From Pegea sp. RAD2-039 (taxonomy: Eukaryota; Chordata; Thaliacea; Salpida; Salpidae): a stretch of 64,000 bases of DNA. The notes below the pieces were generated by a model. The model did not search any database and was not told the DNA's origin. It worked only from the letters and a program-made list of their open reading frames with translations. The stretch covers positions 62,001-126,000 of the forward strand of contig JAQGEQ010000260.1 of NCBI GenBank assembly GCA_034620365.1. Direction: 5' to 3'. A program made the position numbers and the translations under genes. Positions 1 through 12,800 of the stretch are shown one piece after another (position 1 is the first letter of the stretch; each line of letters opens with the position of its first letter).

Positions 1-110
1 ACATTGTTAACATATCGTTTTCTATTATAATCATATTTAATCTATTATAAAAAAATCGAAGTTAAGAAGAGCAATCAACAGTAAACCTAATTAAAAAAGT
101 TTGGATTGAG

Positions 111-415
111 ACTGGCTACAAGTTGTTTGTGGTTGTTGCTGATTGCTAATGGATGTTGCTGGTTGCTAGTGATTGTTGTTGGATGCTAATGATTGTTGCT
201 GCTTCGAAGTGGGGGTTGCTGGTTGCTAGTGTTTGTTGATGGTAGCTAGTGGTTGTTGCTGGCTGGTAATGGTTGTTGCTGCTTCGAAGTGGTTGTTGCT
301 GTTGTTAATGGTTGTTGTTAGTGGTTATTGCTAGCTGCAAGTGGTTGTTGCTGCTTCGAAATGGTTGTTGCTGGCTACTAGTGGTTGTTGCTGGCTGCTA
401 GTGGTTCTTGGTAGC
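111..415 (+). repeat. GTTGTTGCTGGTTGCTAGTG minisatellite
   Basis: Imperfect tandem array built on GTTGTTGCTGGTTGCTAGTG, with variant units GTTGTTGCTGCTTCGAAGTG. Unit length varies around 15-21 bases by loss or gain of GTT/GCT triplets. It lies 130 bases downstream of the POLR2I stop codon in the orientation of that gene. The same array, reverse complemented, lies downstream of the second POLR2I copy at 42,460-42,615 and again at 42,785-42,995. The open frame over part of it (341-523) is a by-product of the triplet repeat and is not a gene. Confidence 0.9.
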
Positions 416-544
416 AAAATTTTGATGTTGAAGAACTTTTTTATAACAAAAAGAAGTATTCATTTTTGCCACATATTGTTTTCAACACCAAGACACGAAA
501 TTAAAGCAAAAAGAAGCAGATGATGTCATGGAATAGAATCATCA

Positions 545-985
545 TTAAGTCAAACGATGACCACAAGAGGAGTTTGTACAAACAAAGTACAACTTCATCT
601 CTGCCTCGTCTCTAGTTGATTCAGACTGAAAGAACACTGCTTCTTTATGGTGACACCTAGTGGCAAAAATGAGTGTTGAAGAAATTAGAGAGCTGATGAC
701 TTACTTTGGGCAAGGATTATGCTTTTTTCTAGGCAAGGTTGGATCCTGGGCTACATCAGGATTGATTCGAGACAATTCATCAACCTCATGTACAACTTTG
801 TTGACATAAACACAAGGATTATCTGCCTTGATTTGAAAACTACAATTGCGACACTAAAAAGAAATAACTCATAAAAATGCTCATTGTAACTATTTCAATT
901 TTCAACCAGCTTTAAAAATGAATAGTTCACAGCATACAGCAATTCTTTTTTTAGTTTATCTTCTTTTGGATACAGCATGTTATTA
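545..985 (-). CDS. POLR2I: RNA polymerase II subunit RPB9 (POLR2I), exons 2-4, exon 1 missing
   Basis: RPB9 is a small two-zinc-ribbon subunit at the jaw of RNA polymerase II, acting in transcript fidelity and elongation in the nucleus. Exon 2 is 985-931, exon 3 is 853-705, exon 4 is 656-545. All three introns sides are GT-AG (intron 2 is 77 bases with donor GTGAAC, intron 3 is 48 bases with donor GTAAGT; the exon 2 acceptor reads TTTTTTAG). Exon 2 gives [10 protein letters not shown], exon 3 begins CRNC and contains [13 protein letters not shown] and DPTLPR, exon 4 contains [23 protein letters not shown]. These are diagnostic for RPB9. The second cysteine pair of ribbon 1 (CRNC) and all four cysteines of ribbon 2 (CPKC, CTNSSC) are present. 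With the exon 1 found at 41,761 the product would be 122 residues, close to the usual 125. Odd points: no exon 1 on this strand, and the last residues read HRLT then TAA where the other copy reads HRWTQ then TGA. Whether this copy is expressed is unknown. Confidence 0.93.
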
Positions 986-2404
986 CTAAAAAACACAAAT
1001 ATTTCAATGAATAATAATCAAAAAATTGAACTGAAAACATAAACTAGCAAACAATTTTGAAACAGTAGATAAGAAAACCATAATTTTGTTTTATTAATTA
1101 GTTAAGTATAAATAATATTTTTATAACTTGTACACCGAATAAGGATTTTTTTTTGATTTTCAAACCAATAAAACAAAATTTCATATTGGAAAATATAAAA
1201 ATGAAATTAAAGTAGAAAAGAATATTTCATATTTTTATGTCCTGCTCTTTAGCTATAGTATATTTAAAAATAATAAAATTAAAAAAAAAACTTTATCAAA
1301 AACTATAACAAATAATATATTTCAACAGAAACTTACTAAAGTATGAATTAATTAGTTTAATTGAATTTATTATGCTTTTTATTTAATACTAATTACAATA
1401 ATAAAATAATGAGTTAAATTATTACCAAATTATATGTTGAATGGTCTTTTTAAGTTATAGCAAACTTTTCAAGATAAATAATAAAACTACAGTTAAGATA
1501 AAGCAAAAGGATTAATAAAATTGTAAGTACTTTATGTAGATAGATTTCTAAAAAGTTAATTTACTATCGTTAGTTTATAGCAGCTTTTATTTTTATTCAT
1601 GTTACTACCAAATAAATAAATTGATATTACTAATAAAAATTCATTTAGCTAGTAACCATCGAACGTTTTTATAAATCAAATCACTATCCCATTGAATACA
1701 GCGATAAACCATAATTTCTTCAAGATTTAAAAAATATAATATCGACGAATATTTGATGCCAAATTAAAATTCATGCCAATTATTATTATTAAACGAAATA
1801 ATCAAGCAGTTTTTCATTTAAAAGTTTGCCGTTACTTGTTAGTTCTATCTTTCGAATTATTCTATCGACAAATAGTCGATATCAAAATTAAATATATTAT
1901 CATAAATGATAAAAACCATGATGTAAGTCAACGAACATTTCTTTATATAAAAAATCCTCTCATCTAGTATTTGTCAGGAAAAAGTGATTTTTAAAATTTT
2001 TTATCTATGTTTGAAAGTTTGATTTATGTAAAACTGTGAGATGATATTTATTTTTTTTTGCAATCAATCTTATAGAAAAATATTTCCTACTCTTAGTGAT
2101 AAAATATTTTAGTTTTAAACTGTTTATTGATTTTTTAAAGCTAACATTATTACAAATACTACTTATATAAAGCCAATTGTATGAGTATGAATAAACCTTG
2201 TATGAATATTAATAAACAATGTTTTGTAAGCTCAAAGTCACTGAGTAACACTATATGTCTGACAGATAGGAGGATACAACGTTTTTAAGTTTAAAAAAAT
2301 AAACATAAAACTGTTATAGTGACATCTTGTGACCGAAAAATAAATAGTAAAATGCAATTAAATCTTACAAAAGTTTTAATTTAAAGTTGAATTTACTAAA
2401 CTAA

Positions 2405-4230
2405 ATATTTTGTGAACTTTTGATAAAAACAAATGTGGGATTATAAACAAAAGATTTCATTTTACTGAAATTATCAATTATTTGGATGATTGTTGTCAGA
2501 TATATTTTAAAAATTGGTTTTAGATGTTTCTTAATTAACTTTTTTATAATTCTAAATAACGCATATCATACTATCATTCTCAATTTTAAATTATTTTTGT
2601 CTTTAGAATTTATCACAAAGAAACAAAATTATAGTTGAAAAAAAAAGAAGAATTTTCTAAACCTTACTAACCAGCTCTAAGAATTTAAATAGTTTTTTCT
2701 TTGTTTTGTAGATATTGTATCATAAACATTAATCTAAAAATAAATAATTTGAGTATTGATAGCTAAAGAAGTTCAATTGTTTAAAAATTCAATTTTGAAA
2801 CTAAAATATTTTTTAAAATAAAAAATCAGTTCAAACAGTTTTCCACTGAAGCCACTCTCATATGAAAGCAGAATGTTTTTCCTTTTTTTGTGATAATTAA
2901 AATAACTATAAATTCGTGGTTTTCGAAAACATTGATTGTTTACTTTTAAACCTAAGTAGTTCAAAAAATATTAAATTTTACTTCCTTTACTATATAAAAC
3001 TTGAGAAAAATTGATTGTTTTGCGTAAGAAAGAATTTTTTTTTTAATTATAAAATGCTAAACAAACTTTTTTGATTTTTGTATTTATAATTGAACAAGTT
3101 AACGCTAGATGTCGCTGATGAGAAATAATTTTGAAACCTTTGTTTTCCTTCAGGCTATGTTTTCGTTAGTGACATTTAATAACTTGAATTTCAATGCTTA
3201 TTTTTAAAGTTTGTTGAAATTTGTAAACATTATAGTAATATCAGGACAAAAGCTAGTAAAAGTAGAATTTCAATACTAGTCTAGATCGTTAAAAGTTTAG
3301 TTTTTATTTAAATATCGTTAATTGTATTTTGGAATTTTGACTAAAAGAGTTACAGTTTAACAATATATCTCAAATAAGAATTAAAAATAATCTTGTAATG
3401 ATCTTTATTTAACTGCTGTTTAAGCTTTCGTTTTGCTTTGTTTTACGTAAAATGTTTTGCAGAAGTATATAGTTTTTTATCTTTTTGTTAACTTTTTCTT
3501 ATTATCCTTTTTTAACTTTTTCTAATTATCCTTTCTAGCCTTATTAATTAATCGCAACTAGGCTGTCATGATCACACACTAAGTAACTGTCATTAAACAA
3601 TTACAATGCGCTCAGCAGAGAATGGGCTCGATACATCCACATAAATTTCATTGTATTGAAATTTATTTTAAAAATTTTTAGCTTTCTTTTTTTATAATGA
3701 CAACCATGTTAATAGATAAATAAATCACTTTTTTCATCTAAGAAATACATTTGAAACTTTATTGTAAGTAAAATGTTTTGCACAAGTATATTGTTTCTTA
3801 TTTCTTTGATAATTTTTATATATTTATCCTTTTTAACCTTTTCATATAATCTCTAGTTAACGATATTTAATCTCAACGTCATTACTGGAATCACCAAGCT
3901 ATTGAAGACTAGAACCTTCTTCTTGGAATTTAGTTCTGATGTAAATATCTATCATGAACTTTGTTACAACTCTTTCCGAATCGTTTCCCACTTTTATGTA
4001 ATATTTTTTGTATTTTTTTAATTCCTAAATATTGGTGGTATGGTTCTTGGCTTAAACTTTTATTTAAAAATTATAAAAAAAAGAACATTTTCAGTTTATG
4101 TTTGTTCACATCTTTCGACAAAAGCTCTTACGAATTTTACAACGCCGAAAGTCATTATAATAAATTTGTTGAAATTATAGTGATCATGAAATTTCAGAGC
4201 AATTGATAGATTTCAACATAAAGTTTCAAG
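2405..4230 (+). repeat. Interior module M1, copy 1
   Basis: This block recurs in the same orientation at 27,540-29,050, 36,310-37,820 and, truncated, at 61,970-62,710. Landmarks are TTATTTGGATGATTGTTGTC near its start, CAGTTTTCCACTGAAGCCAC, the 75-base exon-like module at about 3,098-3,170, and TTTCAACATAAAGTTTCAAG at the end. A SINE fragment at 3,550-3,640 interrupts this copy and is absent from the others, so it inserted later. No convincing protein is encoded; the short open frames at 2,773-2,964 and 3,961-4,206 are not kept open in the other copies. Confidence 0.7.
3550..3640 (-). mobile_element. 5'-truncated copy of initiator-tRNA-derived SINE
   Basis: Read on the minus strand, this begins inside the T-arm of a tRNA (GGATGTATCGAGCCCATTCT) and runs through TCTCTGCT into a body containing TTTAATGACAGTTAC and GTGATCATG. 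The same junction and body occur at 44,491-44,605 on the plus strand behind a complete tRNA-like head. The upstream tRNA half is missing here, the usual pattern for a 5'-truncated retroposed copy. Confidence 0.65.
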
Positions 4231-5469
4231 TTATTTATTTGCAACATTTGTTTTACTGTTTTATTTTTATAAAGCTTTTGTTGCTTTGTTTTATGATTTT
4301 CACTTTGAATTTTAATAACGGCTTCTCTATTATTATTTTAAATTTCAAATATTTGTAGTCGCATTTACTAGAAATTTCTGAAAAATAATCAGTGTAGAAA
4401 TATAATTTTCTTGTTTAATAAAAAAATTTAATATTATGAGTAGTTCTATAAACTTTTTATTTCATTATTCTTATAGAAACATTGAAATGTAAATTTTTTT
4501 ATAATAACTTTTAAAAAAGTGAAATAATATTTTTTTTTGCTTTTAATTAAAATCTAATCTTTAAAAGTAATTAGAAACTAATATTATTCAATTATTTTTA
4601 TAATACTTAAATGAGTTCTAAAAAACATTACTTAAATTATACAAAAAAAAAGTTTAAACAAATTCTACCTTGTCAATTCATTAAGATTCAGTGTAAACCT
4701 GAGTTGAACAAATTATTTGCGATTCGTCTCACTTTCATAAAAATGTAGTACATTAAACTTTAAATTGAAACTTTTGTAAAATTTAATTGCATTTTACTAT
4801 TTTTTTCTCAGCCACAAGATGTCACTATATTAGTCGTATGTTTATGTTTTATAATTTTATAAACGTTGTTTCCTCTTATCTGTCAGACATATAGTGTTAC
4901 TCAGTGACTTTGAGCTTACCAAGCACTGTGTATAACAATTTTTTACAAGTTTTATTTATAATCCTACAATTAGCTTTTTATAAATAATATTTCTAAAAGT
5001 CTTAGTTTTAAAAAATCATTAAACATTTTAAAACTAAATTATTTTATGCACTAAGAAGTAAGAAATATTTTTCTATAAGATTGAGAGAAAAAGAAATAAA
5101 TATTATCTCACAGTTTTACATAAATTAAACTTTTAAAGATAGCTAAAAAATTTTAAAAAATCACTTCTTCCTGACAAATACTAGATGAGAAGATTTTTTA
5201 TATAAATAAATGTTCTTTGAACTTTTACATTACCCTTTGATTCAATCTCAATTTTTGATATCGACTATTTGTCGATAAAAATATCCGACAAATTTAAATA
5301 ACAAATAATATAAAGTTTTAATTGTACAACTACTTGGATGTTTTATTTTAAAATATTAATTCGCATGATTTTCAATTTGACGTCAAATATTTGTCAAAAT
5401 TCATGTTTTTGAAAGTTATAATCAATAGGATAGTGATTTGAGTTACAAAAACTTACTTTATAAAATAAA

Positions 5470-7195
5470 TCAAAAAAAACATGTTAACTTGTTTTGCAAA
5501 TGTTTTCATTTAACTTTATGTAAATCTTTATATGTTTATTTATAGACAGAAATGTTATTACTATTTGCTAATATATATAAATTCTAAAAAAATCATTCTA
5601 GATAATAAAATGCTTTGCATTTAGTGTATCAAACACTTAATAAAACCGTTAAACAAAAATTAAACCATAGACAAATTTATCAGTAATTTTTCATAAAGTT
5701 GTATAATCATATGATATGTAAATGGTATTATCACAATTTTTGCTAGAAGTTTACCAGTAAAAACCAGAACTACAATTACCATTTGATTCATTACTGAACC
5801 TATTTGATTTCTTCATTAAGTGGTTTTATCATGGATTTTTTGTTATGTTTAAAAATGAAAATCTTTGTAAAAGTTTATTTGAATTTTATTCAATATAAAG
5901 CTTATTGAAATAAAAAGTTTATTTGATCGAATCTATAAAACTTATTACTTAAGAAGTAATAACAAAATAAAAAAACATTAGGTAAATATTAGGTAAATAT
6001 TAGTAAAATACTTTTTATTATATAAATCTACAACATTCGACGACAATCTGAATCTAAATTTTTGTAACAAAATAGTAAACAATGCTCTAATTTAAGAACT
6101 TTCTCACGTCAAGCTTAGAACTAATCAATTTTATTTCCAAAAAATTTTCAAACTTAAACTTTAAATTTAAAGTTGTTGAGCCAACGACATAATTGTTTAG
6201 TTTATTTTCATTTTTATAAAAATTTTTTTGTAAACAGTAATTTGGACAATGTTAAAACTTTAGATAAAACTGGTTTATAATTTAAAGTAAACTCTGATTA
6301 GAAATTAGAAAAGAATTTCTATAAAACATTTAAATTTAAACTTCCTATTTTTGTACTGACAAACATGTTAATATATAAATAAATCACTTTTCTTACTTTA
6401 ACAAACATAACTAAATCTGAAACTGAAATATATCAAAACGGTTTATTCTATCTTGAATTGTCATTAACATATGTAATAAGAATTTAATTTCATTTACTTT
6501 TTTGATAAAGCTTAAGCTAAAAATCAAACTAAAAACAAAAGCAGAGTTCAAAGTTGTTTTGAGTTTTTCAATTCAATAAAAAAGTTACCAACTTAATTTA
6601 ACAGAGAAAAATAAAATACACAAAATAATGAAAACCCAATTAAAACTATATTTTATGTGTTAAATTATTTATTTAAATAAAATTACTTTTAGCAATTAAG
6701 CAAGTTTCAATAAAATTGTTGATTATACTGAGTATTTAGTTTTAAGCCACCATTAGTACCTTTTTAACTGAATAATTGAGTGAATTTTGGCATTTTCAGG
6801 TTTTCTCTTTGTAAAGTGTCTTTTGCTTTGTTTTATGGTTTTTAAGATGAATTTTAATAACAGCATGTCTTTTAGGAATTTATTTTCAAATATTTACATT
6901 CAGGTTTCACCACAAGTTTGGAAAAATTTCTAGTGTATATAAAAATTATTTATGCTTAGTAAATAATCAATAAAAATACGGTTTAAAGTTCTAATAGATT
7001 ATCATTTATTTATTTTAATTGAAGCATTGCGCTGTTATCTACTTAATAACATTTTTATGTAGTAGAATGATGTTTATGTTGCGTTAAATTAAAACCAAAT
7101 CATTTTCAGTTTTTGGAACTAATTTTAATCAGCTGTTTTTATAATACTTAGTTAAGTTAAAAAAAACATTACTAAAAATATACATAAAAGAAATT
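5470..7195. other. AT-rich stretch with decayed repeat pieces
   Basis: No coding signal on either strand. Parts resemble other repeats of the window: around 6,350-6,450 (AACATGTTAATATATAAATAAATCAC) matches 12,360, 20,840, 25,220 and 31,450, and 6,590-6,760 matches the AATAAATAAAATATTAACTTAA blocks at 25,480 and 34,240. I see nothing else in it. Confidence 0.5.
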
Positions 7196-8290
7196 CAAAC
7201 AAATTCTAACTTGACAATTTATTAAGATTCTGCGTAAACCTGACTTCAACAAATTATTTGCGATTTGTATCACTTTTATTAAAGTTTAGTACTTTAAACT
7301 TAAAATTCAAGCTTTTGTGAAATATGTTTGCATTTTACAATTTAATTCTGAGTCACAAGATTTCACTATAAAGGTTTTCTTTTTATTTTTTGTAAACTTA
7401 TAAACGTTGTATCCTCCTATCTGTCAGACAAATAGTGTTACTCAGTGACTTTGAGCTTACAAAATATTGTTAATCAATATTCATACAAGGTTTATAACAA
7501 GGATAATTATACAATTAGCTTTATATAAATATATATATATATTTATACAAATATAAATAGTTTTTGTCATAGTCTTAGTTTGAAAACATCTTTAAACTGC
7601 TTAAAACTAAAATGTTTTATACACTAAGAAGTAGGAAATATTTTTCTATAAGATTGATGGCAAAAAAAAAATAAATATGGTCTCACAGTTTTACATAAAT
7701 CAAACTTTTAAAGATAGATAAAAAATTTTAAAAATTCAGTTTTTCCTGACAAATACTAGATGAGATGATTTATTATATAAAGAAATGTTCTTTAAAATTT
7801 TACATTATCTTCTGAATCAAATTCAATTTTTGATATCGACTATTTGTCGATAAAAATATAGATTATCATTTCTTAATTTTGATTGAAGCAATGCGCTGTT
7901 ATCTACTTAATAACATTTTTTATGTAGTGGAATGATGTTTATGTTGCGTTAAATTAAAACCAAATATTCATTAGTCTTACAAACTAATTATATTCAATTG
8001 TTTTTATGATACTTAAATAAGTTAAAAAAAACCATTAGTAAAAATATACAAAAAAGTTCAATCAAATTCTAACTTGAAAATTTATTAAGATTCTGCGTAA
8101 ACCTGTCGTAAACAAAATATTTGCAATTTATCTCGCTCTTATTAAAGTTTATTCGATTAAACTTTAAACTGAAGATTTTGTAAAATATGTTTGCATTTTA
8201 CTATTTATTTCGGAGTCACAAGATTTCACTATGATAGTTTTTTGTTTATCTTTTCTAAACTTATAAAAGTTGTATCCTTCTATCTGTCAG
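7195..8290 (+). repeat. Two successive partial arms of family A
   Basis: 7,195-7,870 repeats the right arm of the family A element (CACAAGATTTCACTATA, CTGTCAGACAAATAGTG, ACTCAGTGACTTTGAGC, CCTGACAAATACTAGATGAG and the palindrome TATCGACTATTTGTCGATA at 7,834-7,852). At about 7,860 a second copy starts within the same sequence order and runs to about 8,290, ending at CTATCTGTCAGA. The head-to-tail order of two truncated arms suggests a nested insertion or local duplication. Confidence 0.6.
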
Positions 8291-9825
8291 AATTGTATAA
8301 AGCTCAAATAGAAAGTTGAAAATAGTTTCGTTCAAATAATAACAAGTAGTATATAGACACTATACTCATAATAAAAACAAGTCTGTAAAACAAATTCAGT
8401 GAACCGGAACTTTTTCAGTCTGTTATGAAGTTTGATTTTATAATTAAAATATGAAATGAAAACAAAACACTTGGCTGAACTGGAAAAAATTGCAACGATA
8501 AAATTTGGATATTGTAACAAAGTATTTAGTTATTATCTAAAATATGTTTCATTACGAAAACAGAGGCTTGACTAATTACTTTTTTTAAAAAATCAGAAGC
8601 TAATTAGATTTATTAGTTAGTTATCAATTTGTTGTTATGTTAAGTTGTTAAGTAAATACAAAAAAAAAACTCTCAAACAATGAAATTAAAATGTTACTTT
8701 CTATTGAATCAAATCAAGATTTTGTATGATTTTCAGTTTTTAGTTCTGTCATTTTTTTCGAGTTTTTCTGACTTTTGAGTAGAAGTAGTTGTCAATTAAA
8801 AGAATCAGAAGTTATCATTTATTCTTAATAATTTCAATTTTAGTTAATTTAAACTCAGCTTTATATTGAACTGTTCTATTGCATTTCATACATGATTAAA
8901 ATTTTACGACAAAAATATCTAGACGTTTCATTATAGAAAAATAAAACAAAACTTTTCAGTACATTAAATTTAAAAATTAATTTTTTTAATTATAGATTAT
9001 TTAATTATTAGATAGTACTGCGAGTAGAATGCAATCCTGAGGTCTGGGTAACAACTGGATTTCCTGGCTTACAGCATGGCCATTCTCTGCTGAAGCAGGC
9101 CATATTACTGACTTAGGCTTTAATTGATCACAACTATTGTAGCCAAAAAGTTTTTCAACTATTTAGATTTGAAATTACATCAAAACTAGTAAATTTCTCA
9201 TATTTCAACTAAAGTAAACTTATAATTAATGAATAATTAATAATATTTCCTTTATTCGTGAACTACTAGTAATTTAAAATTGAAAAAATGACCCAAAACA
9301 AAAAATGTATAAATAGTAAATTTTATTAACTGATTTGTCAAAAAGATCAAATTACATTTTTTTATTCTAAATATTAAAAAGCTGTCGGCTTAATTAATAA
9401 AAACAACTTATAATATATATTTGAGAAAAGAAATATTGAAGAGGTAAAAATGAATATTTTGTTCTAATTCAAAAATTATTAACTTTTGTGTGCAAAGCTG
9501 ATTATAAATAAAATTGTTTGTTTAATAGAAACTGCTATGTAAAGTCTAAGTAGTTTTAAAATCTTTTAATGTTATTTTATTGAAATTACTTTTTGAATAG
9601 ATAAATATTCTGCAAAATCTCCTTTCATATTCAGATAAGCTAATAACACTTTTTGTAAAAAATATTCTTGATAATTGAATTGCAAAAAAAAAATAAAAGC
9701 TAGTAAAAAAACTTAGAATGAGTTAAATCCAATTTTTTTCAATACAAAATTAAGTTTGAAATAAAACTATTTTTCCTAAAAATCCATCAAATCTTTTGAA
9801 TGAATTCATTGGTAACCAGACTAAA
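8290..9825. other. AT-rich stretch with one GC-richer island
   Basis: No gene recognised. The only stretch that stands out is 9,015-9,145, which is markedly richer in G and C than its surroundings and contains CCATTCTCTGCTGAAGC, the same string as the tRNA 3' end of the SINE at 44,448. It may be a diverged SINE copy, annotated separately. The remainder is AT-rich and unassigned. Confidence 0.5.
9015..9145 (+). mobile_element. Possible diverged SINE copy
   Basis: A GC-richer island (GAGGTCTGGGTAAC, CCTGGCTTACAGCATGG, CCATTCTCTGCTGAAG, then TTTAATTGATCACAAC) in an otherwise AT-rich stretch. CCATTCTCTGCT is identical to the acceptor-stem end of the initiator-tRNA-like head at 44,448-44,519, and the following TTGATCACAAC is loosely like the SINE body. 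The tRNA A and B boxes are not clear. It could instead be an unrelated retroposed or unique sequence. Confidence 0.25.
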
Positions 9826-12800
9826 ACTTACTTCATTAAAAAACCACTAATTCACAATGTTAATGAAGCGATAGGTTTATTTGTAAAGAAATTCATCTAT
9901 TAATTTAGACAATATAGAAATATTTTGTTGATCTTGGTATCATTGTTGCCTTTTTCAGATTTAATTTTGTTCAATTCAGCGGATATCGATTTGCTGACGT
10001 CAGATAATAGGTTTAGTTTAGAATTATATATTTATGTTCAGTTTTCAAAAAAATTATTTACTTGCTTTTTGAAAGTGTTTGATTAAAACCTTTTTAAATC
10101 TATTTTAAAATAAAGTAAATGTGGTTTGACTTTCTAGAAGATTTTAATCAATGAGATTACTCACTAACTTCAAAATAAATATTAGATCTTCGACAATTTG
10201 TCGATTTCAAAATGTTTATTAAAAAAAGACATTGTAAAAATACAAATTTCAATAATGCTTCAAACAATAATACTTTAAAAATTTCTTTTGATCTAGTGTT
10301 TGTCCGGACGAAAATTAATTCAGAATTCTGATTTTCAATTGTAAGTTTTCTTTTTATTTTATACTGTGAGAAAGTTGTTTTGTTTACAAGAATTCTATAT
10401 TAACTTTACTTTTTTTACTTTTTAGATTATAAATTTTCAAACAATTCATATGATTAATATTAATAGAAACACCTCTAAAGCAGAACAATTAAAACGATTT
10501 TTAATGAAATTGTTTCTAGCTGTCTATATAAAGGTTTTTTAAAGTAACTCATATCAACTTTTTTCAAACAAATACAATTACTTGTTTAACAGAATCAGGC
10601 TCAGTAAATAACATTATACCGAAACCTGAAGAACGTTTATTTCTCTTGCATTTTGTCTTATAACGCAGTCGTTAAAATGGCCGAATTTTTTGAAAATATC
10701 TCTTAGTTTATCTGTAAACGTATTTCAAATAGTCAGTATTATTACTAACATGATGTGAAAAAAATTTTATGTAAATTTTGATTTACATATAAAATTCTTC
10801 ACAAAACAATTAATTTGATTTTTTACACTATTAGAATGTCACACTTTTTATTAGATATAATGAAAAAGCTTATAATATTTTTTTACATGGTATATAATAA
10901 CATATTATTATTGTATTAAATTAGTAGACACATTTCTGTTTAATTTTATTGGCAACAGGCAAAATTATTCTTATGATTATGATTAAATCAAATTTATGAA
11001 ATGAATTTTAATTTTTGAATAATATCTTTTCTCCGGACAAATACTAGATCAAAAGAAGTTTTAATATGGAAGAACGTTAGTCATTCTTCAGTAAATAAAT
11101 ATCTACCTAAGCTTTATTCTTTTGATATCGACCATGTGTCGATAAATTAATTCGAAAATTAATACTAAGAAGTACAAACAAACTTTTAAAATGAAAGCTG
11201 CTTGAATTTATCAATGAAAGAAATTAGATGGACTGAATTGCAATTTGACGTCAAATATTTGTCTCATTTCTAGTATTGAAATTTTGTAGAAAATATTATT
11301 TATCGTTGTAATCAACAGAATAGTGATTTGATTTACTAAAACTTACGATGATTACTACCTAAGAGTTTGTTTTTTATGTTTTTTATAGGATTTGATTGAA
11401 TTTAGTGGGTAGCAAGATAGTCAATAAATATATTTCATAAACGTTAGCAATAGTGAGTGAGAAAATACTTTTTTTAAATTATATACTTATAATTTTTGTT
11501 TTTCTTTCATTTCAATATATTCAGCAATTCATGAAAAATTCTAATCTAACAGAAGTTAAAAATATTAAAATATTTTAATTTTTTCAGTCACGAGATGTCT
11601 CTATAAAAATTTTGTTTTCATATTTTTAGAGATTATAATTGCTGTACTTTCATATCCATTAGAAAAATAGTGTTGCTCAGTGACTTTAAGATTCCAGTAT
11701 ATTCTTATTTACTATTTATATCAGTTTTATTAAAAGTCATAATATTAGCTTTATATGAAAAGTATTTCTAATAATTTTTAAAGAATAATAATTAAGTTCT
11801 AATTAAATTAATTAAATATTTCGAATTAAACTCTAAAAAGATTAATAATCTTTTTCAGAAAGCATGATAATTAAAATGTAATTCTTAGCTTCAAACATTT
11901 AGTTTTTTGGAGCTTTTTTTATTTAATTAGTTAAATAAGTACCAGTAATGGCTTAAAAATAAGTACTCAATTCTATCAAATATTTTATTGAAACTTTCTT
12001 AATTACTAACAGTAGTTTTTTTATATAAATTAATTAGCATAAAAGTTATAAACGTTATAAGGAATTAGTTAATTTGTTTATTTTATTTTTTTCTGTTAAA
12101 TTAAGTTAATATTTTATTTATTGAATTGAAAACTCAGGACAACTTTGAATTCTGATTTTGTTTTTAATTTGAATTTTAGCCAAAACTTTAACGCAAAAGT
12201 AAATGAAAGTTTTTATTAAATATTTTTATAACAATTCATGTTATCATAAAATTTTTTTATATACTTCAGTTTCAGATTTATTGAAATTTGTTTAAGTAAA
12301 AATAGTTAAAATAAGAAATTTTGAATTTTCAGTTTTAGAATTATAGTTTAAGTAAAAAAGGTGATTTATTTATATATTAACATGTTTGTCGGTACAAAAG
12401 CAGAAAGCTTAATTTCTTATAGATTCATTTGATTACAATGAAAATAAATAACACTTTTAATCAGCAACATCTGCTAAAGTTGAATAGTAAATACTTTGAT
12501 AGTTTTTATTACATAAAAAGTTATGTTAAAAATTTTCAATTTATTTAATTTTAAAATGAAAAAATTTTTTTTATCTTGTTTGATATGAAAAGCTACTTGT
12601 TAAAATAGTTTTGTTTTCAATTTAAATATAATTATTCATAATTTTCACAAAGTTTGAAAGTAAGCCTTAAAATTCCAGTTATCAAATATCACTTACAAAA
12701 ACATAGCCTGAAGCAATGCAAGGGTTTCAAAATTATTTATCTTCAGCGACGTCTAACGTCTAGCTTTTCCGACTATAGAAACATAAAACTTCTAAATCTT

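Larger units (their letters stand above)
1..1590. repeat. Inverted duplication, left copy (POLR2I intron 1 to 3' flank)
   Basis: Two blocks of this interval reappear reverse-complemented at 41,815-42,735. Bases 1-622 (3' flank, minisatellite and end of POLR2I exon 4) match 42,246-42,735, and bases about 1,165-1,590 (POLR2I intron 1) match about 41,820-42,245. The segment 623-1,164, carrying exons 2, 3 and the start of exon 4, is absent from the other copy. At about 1,590 the similarity stops just where exon 1 would be expected, and the inverted-repeat element of 1,650-5,470 begins. Seen directly by aligning the two stretches by eye; exact ends are approximate. Confidence 0.8.
1650..5470. mobile_element. 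Long inverted-repeat element, no transposase (family A)
   Basis: The left arm, about 1,650-2,400, is matched in reverse complement by about 4,740-5,470. Inward from each end the arms carry AATCAAATCACTAT, a perfect palindrome (TATCGACAAATAGTCGATA at 1,863-1,881; its partner at 5,259-5,277), a box CTAGTATTTGTCAGGA (1,964-1,979 and its complement near 5,171), and a block containing CACTGAGTAACAC and GTGACATCTTGTG. The 2.3 kb interior (2,400-4,740) has no ORF that looks coding. Long arms, no protein and many copies suggest a non-autonomous foldback-type DNA transposon; no target-site duplication was confirmed. Other copies of one arm lie at 7,195-7,870, 29,090-29,460 and 37,840-38,470. Confidence 0.55.

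Noticed and set aside
341..523. ORF over the GTTGTTGCT minisatellite, and likewise 42,405-42,644.
   Set aside because: Both frames are generated by triplet-rich tandem repeats and end at the array edge.
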